From an uncultured Parabacteroides sp. (GTDB taxonomy: Bacteria; Bacteroidota; Bacteroidia; Bacteroidales; Tannerellaceae), in the NCBI GenBank assembly GCA_944325355.1, contig CALUZS010000009.1, positions 1 through 64,000 on the forward strand: DNA of 64,000 nt. Reading direction: 5' to 3'. The notes beneath the pieces are model-generated. The model searched no databases, was not told the origin of the DNA, and saw only the letters and a list, made by a program, of their open reading frames with translations. Positions 57,719 through 64,000 of the stretch are shown here, in pieces (position 1 is the first letter of the stretch; every line of letters starts with the position of its first letter). Both the position numbers and the translations under genes were made by a program.

Positions 57719-58873
57719 TCACACCTTGAGGAAAATCCTACACTTGTAAAGTACATACAATATCAGAAATATGATAGCGGCATTTGATGCTGCTATCAAC
57801 GCCGGATAAAATCCTTCGATGTATTGCTCTAACCCAAAGAAAAGCGAAGTACTTATGCTACTGAAATCAATTACGATAGCCAACATATAGGCAACAATGG
57901 AGTTCATTCCGTATATTTTCAGCCAAATCAATCCCTTGCGCCTTCCTTTATAATCTATCCAATAATAAAAAAGCCCCATCAGCAGGAAGCAATATCCGCT
58001 GCTGACCAAAACCATTGAGCTCGTCCAAAGTTTTTTGATTACCGGATGATAAATATTCCATATCCAGCCCGCCGCTACCATAACCGCACCGATATATAAA
58101 AGTAACTGCCACTTCCGCTTTTGGTCGATATTGCTCTTCAACAAATGCCCGGCAAATACGCCAGTCAATACCGTTACACAGAAATTCAGACTGCTTAAAA
58201 TCCACGTATAACGGTACCATTCTGCAAAAACTACCGCACCGTCTGAAACGACTGCGGCATCTCGGAAACGACCCAAAACCGTGCGGTCAACCCATTCTGC
58301 CAAATTTCCATCCGGGGTATAGTCTCCTCCTCCATAACCATCCACCGAAACAAATTGCATCAATCCCCAATACAGGAAAAGAAATGAGAGTGCTACTCCG
58401 ATTTGTGCAGAGACTTTCGTATGCAAAAACAAGAGAGCAGAAACAAGATACCCAACCGCTATTGACTGTAATGTATTTGAATAAAAATAAATCCGGTCCG
58501 GATCCAAGGCAAGCAGATTCCCTTGGCACATCATTCCGAAAATCCATAACAAAATGAAGCGTTTCAAAATCCGAAGATGCACCCGTTTCTTCTCCGATGC
58601 CGAATCTTTATAACGGGATAATGCAAACGGAATTGACACACCCGCCATAAACATGAAAAGCGGCATCACCAAATCCCACGAAGAAAAGCCACGCCAATCG
58701 ACATGGGAGAATCCCCATAAAAAAGATTTATACCACGATGAGTCTATCGCTCCGTTTAGCGAATGAAAGAAATGCTCCAAGCCTACCAAACAAAACAAAT
58801 CGAACCCTCTTAACACGTCAAGAGATTCCAGACGCTTATCTCCCAGATTATCCGCTTTACCCAATATCCCCAT
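57719..58873 (-). CDS. NagX/HGSNAT-like membrane acyltransferase (DUF5009)
   Basis: A 384-residue integral membrane protein with about ten helices. It begins ESLDVLRGFDLFCLVGLEHF and has the region SWDLVMPLFMFMAGVSIPFA, typical of the HGSNAT/NagX group, which in animals acetylates glucosamine of heparan. Bacteroidetes members lie in amino-sugar loci. Together with the adjacent sialidase this suggests import or acetylation of host amino sugars (inference). An additional terminal membrane segment is basic at the end. Confidence 0.85.
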   Translation of the reverse strand: MGILGKADNLGDKRLESLDVLRGFDLFCLVGLEHFFHSLNGAIDSSWYKSFLWGFSHVDWRGFSSWDLVMPLFMFMAGVSIPFALSRYKDSASEKKRVHLRILKRFILLWIFGMMCQGNLLALDPDRIYFYSNTLQSIAVGYLVSALLFLHTKVSAQIGVALSFLFLYWGLMQFVSVDGYGGGDYTPDGNLAEWVDRTVLGRFRDAAVVSDGAVVFAEWYRYTWILSSLNFCVTVLTGVFAGHLLKSNIDQKRKWQLLLYIGAVMVAAGWIWNIYHPVIKKLWTSSMVLVSSGYCFLLMGLFYYWIDYKGRRKGLIWLKIYGMNSIVAYMLAIVIDFSSISTSLFFGLEQYIEGFYPALIAASNAAIIFLILYVLYKCRIFLKV

Positions 58874-58960
58874 TAAAAACGCTTCTTTATTTTAGATTTT
58901 ACACGCTACAATATTACAAAAAAATCGCCATTGCCGACAAAACATATCGCGGATAAACAA

Positions 58961-58993
58961 CAAAGGTCTCCAGCCAACGACCGGAAACCTTTG
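58961..58993 (-). terminator. Hairpin after the primary sigma factor gene
   Basis: An 11-bp stem with one wobble (58961-58971 with 58983-58993), followed on the minus strand by TTGTTT. The T-tract is weak. Confidence 0.6.
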
Positions 58994-59016
58994 AATTAAA
59001 GATAATTTTTTCCCAA

Positions 59017-59877
59017 TTATCCCAAATAAGATTTCAGCAACTTGCTACGTGATCCCTGTCTTAGTCTTCTAATTGCTTTTTCTTTGATTTGGCGGACACG
59101 TTCCCTTGTGAGCCCGAACTTGTCGCCTATTTCCTCTAAAGTCATTTCCTGGCAACCGATACCGAAAAACATCTTAACGATTTCACTTTCCCTCTCGGTT
59201 AAAGTAGCAAGAGCTCTGTCAATTTCCTTTGATAACGATTCGTTCATTAACGATCGGTCTGCAACAGGAGCGTCATCATTCACAAGCACATCCAAAAGGC
59301 TGTTATCTTCGCCTTCAACAAACGGAGCATCTACCGAGATATGACGTCCCGACACTTTCAGCGTATCGGAAATCTTATCCACTGGTATAGACAACTCATC
59401 CGCTAATTCTTCCGGAGACGGGCGACGTTCGTTTTCCTGCTCAAATTTTGAAAAAGCTTTACTAATCTTATTCAGCGAACCTACCTGATTCAAAGGTAAA
59501 CGAACGATACGAGACTGCTCTGCCAACGCCTGAAGAATAGACTGACGAATCCACCATACAGCATAAGAAATAAACTTGAACCCTCTCGTCTCGTCAAATT
59601 TCTCAGCAGCTTTAATCAGTCCCAAGTTCCCCTCATTAATTAAATCCGGCAAACTCAAGCCTTGATTCTGATATTGTTTTGCTACTGATACAACAAAACG
59701 CAAATTGGCTCTTGTCAATTTCTCCAAAGCCTTACGGTCTCCCCGCTTAATTGCCTGTGCCAACTCCACTTCCTCTTCAACGGTTATAAGATCCTCACGA
59801 CCTATCTCCTGAAGATACTTATCCAAAGAAGCGCTTTCTCGATTGGTAATGGACTTTGTAATCTTTAATTGTCTCAT
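59017..59877 (-). CDS. rpoD: Primary sigma factor (RpoD-type, Bacteroidetes form)
   Basis: A 286-residue sigma-70 lacking the long non-conserved region and region 1.1, as is usual for Bacteroidetes SigA. Region 1.2 near [10 protein letters not shown], region 2 with [20 protein letters not shown] and [14 protein letters not shown], region 3 with [14 protein letters not shown] and region 4 with [19 protein letters not shown] are all present. Directs RNA polymerase to the -33/-7 promoters noted in this window. Its own -7 element TAACTTTG lies at 59910-59917. Confidence 0.97.
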   Translation of the reverse strand: MRQLKITKSITNRESASLDKYLQEIGREDLITVEEEVELAQAIKRGDRKALEKLTRANLRFVVSVAKQYQNQGLSLPDLINEGNLGLIKAAEKFDETRGFKFISYAVWWIRQSILQALAEQSRIVRLPLNQVGSLNKISKAFSKFEQENERRPSPEELADELSIPVDKISDTLKVSGRHISVDAPFVEGEDNSLLDVLVNDDAPVADRSLMNESLSKEIDRALATLTERESEIVKMFFGIGCQEMTLEEIGDKFGLTRERVRQIKEKAIRRLRQGSRSKLLKSYLG

Positions 59878-59909
59878 CCAATTAACTAGTTATTTGAAAA
59901 TGCAGTGTG

Positions 59910-59917
59910 CAAAGTTA
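59910..59917 (-). promoter_or_regulatory. -7 element of rpoD
   Basis: TAACTTTG on the minus strand, 32 bases before the start codon; no -33 TTTG seen. Confidence 0.45.
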
Positions 59918-59935
59918 CAATTTATTTTATATATA

Positions 59936-59970
59936 TAATAGGTTGAGCGTAAACTACGCCCAACCTATTA
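59936..59970. terminator. Terminator between htrA and rpoD
   Basis: A 16-bp stem with one mismatch and a 3-base loop. Seen from the minus strand it follows htrA by about 60 bases and is succeeded by an AT-rich tail. Confidence 0.75.
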
Positions 59971-60031
59971 CAAACCTTTAACAATCTTTCAGTCAGACAA
60001 ACAAATTAAAAGATTATCCTATTCCGTTTTT

Positions 60032-61603
60032 TCAATCATTCAATTCAATTGCAAAAACACGGCTACGACCATTCGGATAAAAGCCTTTGATAACCAAATA
60101 TTGTTCATCGACACTGCCACGGAGTACATTCTCTACCAATTTCTCCAGCTGTTCGGGAGAATAGATTTTCTGGTCGTTCACTACCGTAATAATGAATCCT
60201 TTCTTTATTCCGGCATTCTTCAATTCTCCATTTAAGACGCCCGTCACTTCAATACCGCAACTTACGCCGTATTCCCTTTTTTGTTTATCAGACAAAGCTT
60301 CGAATGCTGCTCCCAAAACATCAGCAACATCGCCTTTACTCTTTACTACTTCCGTATTTCCCTGCGTATTATACAGTTTTACTTTGAAAGTTTTCTTCGT
60401 CCCTTTTCGGTCAACAGTAATTTCCACTTCATCACCCGGACGGAATTTACTGATTTGTTCCTGCAAAGCGGATTCAGTCTTGACAGTTGTCCCGTTGACT
60501 TTCGTAATAACGTCATATTTTTCAATGCCAGCTTCCTTGGCTCCGCTACGTGTCGCATAGCCCATAACGCAAACACCTTCCGTCACTTTTACGTTCTTCT
60601 TAGCTTCCTCAAACTCTTTTTTTTCCGAAGCCGACAAGTTCGGATAGTTCAAGACTTCATCAATACCTTGAACGCTCTTTATGGAAACGCCCAACATTGC
60701 CCGTTGTACAACACCAAACTCCTTCAAATCGGCTGCGACCTTCTTTGCAATAGAAATTGGAACAGCAAAAGAATAACCGGAAAAATCACCTGTCCGTGAA
60801 TAGATTGCCGTATTGATTCCAACCAATTCGCCTTTCGTATTCACCAATGCACCTCCACTATTTCCCGGATTTACGGCTGCATCGGTCTGTATGAAGGATT
60901 CAATTTTTGAAACATCTCCGGTCATACCAATATTCCCACGACTCTTGGCACTTACAATTCCAGCTGTTACGGTAGAAGTCAAATTGAACGGGTTACCAAT
61001 AGCCAATACCCATTCACCAACTTTCAGCTTATCTGAATCACCGAACGGAATTACTGTTAATCCCTTTGCATCGATTTTCAACAAAGCGATATCGGTTGCC
61101 GGGTCGGTCCCCACCAATTTCGCGGTAAATTTTCGGTTGTCGTTCAATGTCACTTCCAATTTGGTTGCGCCTTCAATCACATGGTTATTCGTAATTATAT
61201 AGCCATCCGTTGAAATAATCACACCTGAGCCCATACCTACTTTCGGTTGCGGAGTAGGACGTTGGAAACCTCGTCCGCCAAACCCAAAGAAATATTCAAA
61301 CGGATCCACATAATATTGTTGCCCGTCGTAATCATTTTCATCGTACTCCGTAATAGATTTAATATGGACAACTCCATGCACCGAATTTTCAGCAGCAGCC
61401 GTAAAGTCGGTATTTTCAGCGGCAACTCCGGATAATGCAGCTAAACGAAAAGATGACTGATCGAACAGATTACCGGATGCCGTATCCGATTTAACCTCTG
61501 CGGTTCTATTATTAAGCAAATATACGTTTGTTCCTATTGTTACGCCAGAGCTGATTGCGGCTACCAATATTACGCCTAATACATTTCTCCACACTGTTTT
61601 CAT
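60032..61603 (-). CDS. Periplasmic serine protease/chaperone of the HtrA (Deg) family
   Basis: A 523-residue Do-type protease with an N-terminal signal anchor (VLGVILVAAISSGVTIG), protease domain (about 70-280) with triad His141, Asp171 and Ser249 (NPGNSGG), and two PDZ domains (about 290-400 and 420-515). Complete. It degrades misfolded envelope proteins. The 204-base gap upstream has four TTTTAAC motifs and no visible gene. Confidence 0.95.
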   Translation of the reverse strand: MKTVWRNVLGVILVAAISSGVTIGTNVYLLNNRTAEVKSDTASGNLFDQSSFRLAALSGVAAENTDFTAAAENSVHGVVHIKSITEYDENDYDGQQYYVDPFEYFFGFGGRGFQRPTPQPKVGMGSGVIISTDGYIITNNHVIEGATKLEVTLNDNRKFTAKLVGTDPATDIALLKIDAKGLTVIPFGDSDKLKVGEWVLAIGNPFNLTSTVTAGIVSAKSRGNIGMTGDVSKIESFIQTDAAVNPGNSGGALVNTKGELVGINTAIYSRTGDFSGYSFAVPISIAKKVAADLKEFGVVQRAMLGVSIKSVQGIDEVLNYPNLSASEKKEFEEAKKNVKVTEGVCVMGYATRSGAKEAGIEKYDVITKVNGTTVKTESALQEQISKFRPGDEVEITVDRKGTKKTFKVKLYNTQGNTEVVKSKGDVADVLGAAFEALSDKQKREYGVSCGIEVTGVLNGELKNAGIKKGFIITVVNDQKIYSPEQLEKLVENVLRGSVDEQYLVIKGFYPNGRSRVFAIELND

Positions 61604-61807
61604 ATAGTTCTACCATTTAATTAAACATTCCATTTTAACATTTTCTCTACAGCAAAGAAATATCAAAATTTGTACGGATATTCACTTGTCGCCCGATTTT
61701 TTATCACTTTTAACGGGGTCCTTTTAACAGTTAACGCCTATTAGTAGTACTATGCGTTACAAAGTACCTTTTTAACAATTCAGTTCTGTCTTTTTGACAG
61801 AAATATC

Positions 61808-62824
61808 CTATTCCAATTCCGCTTTAATCCGGAGCGTGTTTCCCAAATCTTCAAGTTCATAAATATGCGCACGCTCTTTCCCACCTGAATTCGGTTGGTG
61901 AAGCACTATACATAATTTGCCCTCAAAAGTCTTAAATATCATAGCGTGACCGCCATCCCTGCGGAAAACAGGCTCATCCTGCTGCTTCCAAGGCCCAATA
62001 ACTTTTCCAGACACCGACTCTGCTATCCCGACGGCATACTGTCCATCCATAAAACTTGACCAGATCATCAAAAGGCGACCGGTTTTTGTACGATATAAAA
62101 AGCAGCCATCCGTGACATACGAAGTTGGCAAAGGAGATTCATGAGCACTTCCAGTAGACCACTTCGCCGCTGACGCATGGAACAACATGACCGGAATCCC
62201 GACAGGCTTGGATAAATCGGACGACAGTTCAACCAACTTTATCGAACCATCTGCTATTTGCACCCATTCATGGCAATATATCATATAAGGTATCCCATCC
62301 TCCACCCATAAAGTACCGTCAAGTGCCATTTCATCGGCAGGCGTATGACGGTCTCCGCTGAATGGGACAAAAGGACCTTCCGGAGAATTGGAGCGGAATA
62401 TCTGTGTTCCTCTCCAAATATAAGGAGACCAGCCTTTTTGTTCCTTTTTCCAGACTATATCACTGTTGATTGTTGCAAACAAATAATACTTTCCTCTATA
62501 ACAATGCACCTCCGGTGCCCAAATCAATCCACTACTCCAGTTCGTTTCCGGCAACTCACAAACCTGCACCGGACCAGTCCAGTTTTTCAAATCCTTACTT
62601 TTAAAGACTTGTACGCCACCTACCGTCTTTCCATGCTCATTCGTAACGGAAGCAGAGCGATACATATAATACATCTGTTCTTTTTCCACCGGCAAAATAT
62701 AAGGGTCGCGGATATAAATATCTTCCACTCTTTTCACTTCGGTTTCTTGTTTCGCAAACAGATTTCCAGAGCTACACAAAAAGAACGCACAGCAAGCAAA
62801 AAAAATCAATTTTGTTCTCTTCAT
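61808..62824 (-). CDS. GH43-like (beta-propeller) glycosidase, secreted
   Basis: A 338-residue exported protein (signal peptide ending SGNLFAK). Propeller signatures: the base Asp in YIRDPYILPV (about 40), GLIWAPEVHCYRGKYYLF, and Asp in MALDGTLWVEDG (about 170). Where classical GH43 enzymes have a VEGP-type acid, this protein has YVTDGCFLYR (about 242-251), with Asp in place of Glu. I recall VTDGP in one GH43-related subfamily, so the change may be a subfamily trait. Substrate unknown, probably an arabinose-containing glycan. Confidence 0.78.
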   Translation of the reverse strand: MKRTKLIFFACCAFFLCSSGNLFAKQETEVKRVEDIYIRDPYILPVEKEQMYYMYRSASVTNEHGKTVGGVQVFKSKDLKNWTGPVQVCELPETNWSSGLIWAPEVHCYRGKYYLFATINSDIVWKKEQKGWSPYIWRGTQIFRSNSPEGPFVPFSGDRHTPADEMALDGTLWVEDGIPYMIYCHEWVQIADGSIKLVELSSDLSKPVGIPVMLFHASAAKWSTGSAHESPLPTSYVTDGCFLYRTKTGRLLMIWSSFMDGQYAVGIAESVSGKVIGPWKQQDEPVFRRDGGHAMIFKTFEGKLCIVLHQPNSGGKERAHIYELEDLGNTLRIKAELE

Positions 62825-62846
62825 AGATTACGTTTTTTCTTAAATT

Positions 62847-63380
62847 CTATTCATCAATATTTTCTTCTTCCGTATACCAGGACGCATACATATGATAATT
62901 ATTCGCTATTTTCTGGTTTATTTCTTTTGCTTGTTCCGGATCAACCTTCTTAACAAACTTGGCGGGCACGCCGGCATAAATGGAACCCGGCTCTACAACC
63001 GTCTTACTTAACACGACGGAACCGGCAGCGATAATCGCGCCTTCGCCGACAACAGCATGATCCAACACAACAGCTCCCATACCAATCAAAGCGCCATCTT
63101 CAATCCTTGCCCCATGTATCGTCACGTTATGCCCAATCGAAACGTTGTCGCCAATTTCTATCGTAGATTTCTCATACAAGGTGTGCAACACCGAACCGTC
63201 TTGTATATTTACACCGTTCCCTATCCGGATAGAATTTACATCTCCACGCAAAACCGCATTAAACCATATACTGCAACCTTCTCCAACAACGACGTCTCCG
63301 ACAATCGTTGCATTTTCCGCAAGAAACGTATCCTTGCCAATTTGCGGCGTAAAGCCGCGAACCGATTTTATTAAAGCCAT
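62847..63380 (-). CDS. Gamma-carbonic anhydrase family protein
   Basis: A 177-residue left-handed beta-helix protein with hexapeptide repeats (IVGDVVVGEGCSIWFNAVLR onward). Candidate zinc His residues lie in VLHT (about 68), SIGHNVTIHG (about 84 and 89). This YrdA-like family carries a metal site but activity varies. Trimer expected. A GNAT gene lies 14 bases upstream on the same strand. Confidence 0.9.
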   Translation of the reverse strand: MALIKSVRGFTPQIGKDTFLAENATIVGDVVVGEGCSIWFNAVLRGDVNSIRIGNGVNIQDGSVLHTLYEKSTIEIGDNVSIGHNVTIHGARIEDGALIGMGAVVLDHAVVGEGAIIAAGSVVLSKTVVEPGSIYAGVPAKFVKKVDPEQAKEINQKIANNYHMYASWYTEEENIDE

Positions 63381-63394
63381 ATTTTAACCCTTTA

Positions 63395-63898
63395 TCATTG
63401 TAATTCTTTTTGATATATACTTAGCGAACACTTTCGCCCGAATTTCTCAGCCACGTTACGGATGATTCCACAACAAACAAAGCCGGCCTTTTCCATCAAC
63501 CTGCAACTGGCGACGTTCTCACTGTCGACAAGCGAGACGATGTTCCGGAACTTATTTCTCCGGATATCGGCTTCGAGCCTATCCATTACCTGCATACCAA
63601 TATGATGTCCCACACATTCCGGACGCAAGTAAATAGTTATCTCCACCGTAACCTGGTACGCTTCACGTTCCGAATACGGTCCGTAATAACAAAAACCCAA
63701 CGGGATACCTTTTTCGTCGCGTATCGCATATGCCTTATACGGAGGATTATCCATAGGCAGAATACGACGAATATCCTCTTCTGTCTGCAACTCGGTATAA
63801 TAGATGGCGGTAGAATTCAATATGTAATAATCATATATCTCTTTCACCCATTTCAAATCCAAGTCTTCCAATAAAGAGAAATATATTTTACGCTCCAT
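63395..63898 (-). CDS. GNAT family N-acetyltransferase
   Basis: A 167-residue acetyltransferase (phosphinothricin-acetyltransferase-like). I chose the ATG at 63896-63898 (MERKIYFSLLEDLDLKWVKE), 8 bases past the stop of the upstream gene. A GNAT core is seen with GFCYYGPY, a VTVEITIYLRPECVGHHIGM strand and the closing SCRLMEKAGFVCCG. Acceptor unknown. Part of a run of minus-strand genes with the upstream aminopeptidase and the carbonic anhydrase. Confidence 0.85.
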   Translation of the reverse strand: MERKIYFSLLEDLDLKWVKEIYDYYILNSTAIYYTELQTEEDIRRILPMDNPPYKAYAIRDEKGIPLGFCYYGPYSEREAYQVTVEITIYLRPECVGHHIGMQVMDRLEADIRRNKFRNIVSLVDSENVASCRLMEKAGFVCCGIIRNVAEKFGRKCSLSIYQKELQ

Positions 63899-63906
63899 CG
63901 CTACCG

Positions 63907-64000
63907 TCAGATTTCCTCCGTCTTCACTTTCAACCATTCCCGTTCGCTTTCAGTGAGATAAGGGCTCAGCTTTTCATAAACCTCCTGGTGGTATTTGTTC
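63907..64000 (-). CDS. C-terminal end of a probable M24 Xaa-Pro aminopeptidase (partial)
   Basis: The last 30 codons before a TGA at 63907-63909 read YHQEVYEKLSPYL then TESEREWLKVKTEEI. This matches the usual tail of Bacteroidales Xaa-Pro aminopeptidases as I recall it. The rest lies outside the window, so the assignment rests on a short stretch. Confidence 0.5.
   Translation of the reverse strand, partial: NKYHQEVYEKLSPYLTESEREWLKVKTEEI

Overview
The window looks like a chromosomal segment of a gut-type Bacteroidales bacterium, with Parabacteroides or another Tannerellaceae as my best guess (inference). Support comes from SusC/SusD-type outer-membrane genes, many signal-peptide and lipoprotein glycosidases, a short primary sigma factor of the Bacteroidetes type, and upstream elements that fit the Bacteroidetes -33 TTTG / -7 TAnnTTTG promoter. 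I see no phage genes, transposases, rRNA or CRISPR arrays. The only tRNA is an initiator tRNA-Met.

Layout. 1-4.6 kb: a decayed sugar isomerase (one amber codon, one frameshift) followed by an intact GH106-type alpha-L-rhamnosidase lipoprotein. 4.7-10.4 kb: an AraC regulator, a DUF308 membrane protein, an EamA permease, and a compact minus-strand operon of TetR, FabH-like, FabG-like and pseudouridine synthase genes. 10.4-14.9 kb: initiator tRNA, a 52-bp near-perfect palindrome, then a minus-strand polysaccharide export and phospho-relay unit (Wza-like lipoprotein, BY-kinase with a Tyr-Gly tail, PHP-type phosphatase) that has no glycosyltransferases of its own. 15.1-19.0 kb: a tight plus-strand operon (DUF4199, GT2, nitroreductase, MntP, acetyl xylan esterase family). 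19.4-26.1 kb: a SusC (frameshifted) / SusD / DUF5018-type lipoprotein nutrient-uptake cluster.

26.1-33.5 kb: mostly housekeeping genes (AspT-family transporter, cyclophilin, FAD dehydrogenase, RadA, HAD phosphatase) plus a 58-residue small protein with its own promoter and terminator signals. 33.6-42.5 kb: glucan phosphorylase and GT3-type glycogen synthase, a predicted six-hairpin glycosidase, a DUF1080 protein and EttA. 42.6-47.9 kb: an orphan SusD-like lipoprotein with an unusual long N-terminal extension, divergent from a two-gene operon encoding a TPR protein and a TPR-fused serine protease lipoprotein. 48.0-53.1 kb: L-serine dehydratase, a TIGR04076-type protein with a probable export signal, an HxlR regulator with a C-terminal frameshift, a GH43 enzyme and formate-tetrahydrofolate ligase. 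53.3-58.9 kb: DUF4855, an alkaline-phosphatase-superfamily enzyme, a sialidase and a NagX-like acyltransferase, suggesting host-glycan use. 59.0-64.0 kb: primary sigma factor, HtrA protease, a second GH43-like enzyme, gamma-carbonic anhydrase, a GNAT acetyltransferase, and the tail of an M24-type aminopeptidase cut by the window edge.

Three genes (isomerase, SusC, HxlR) are interrupted by single-base changes. They may be true pseudogenes or sequencing and assembly errors; the sequence alone cannot decide. Best candidates for something new are the SusD fusion with its divergent TPR-protease neighbours, the 58-residue protein, and the long palindrome beside the initiator tRNA.
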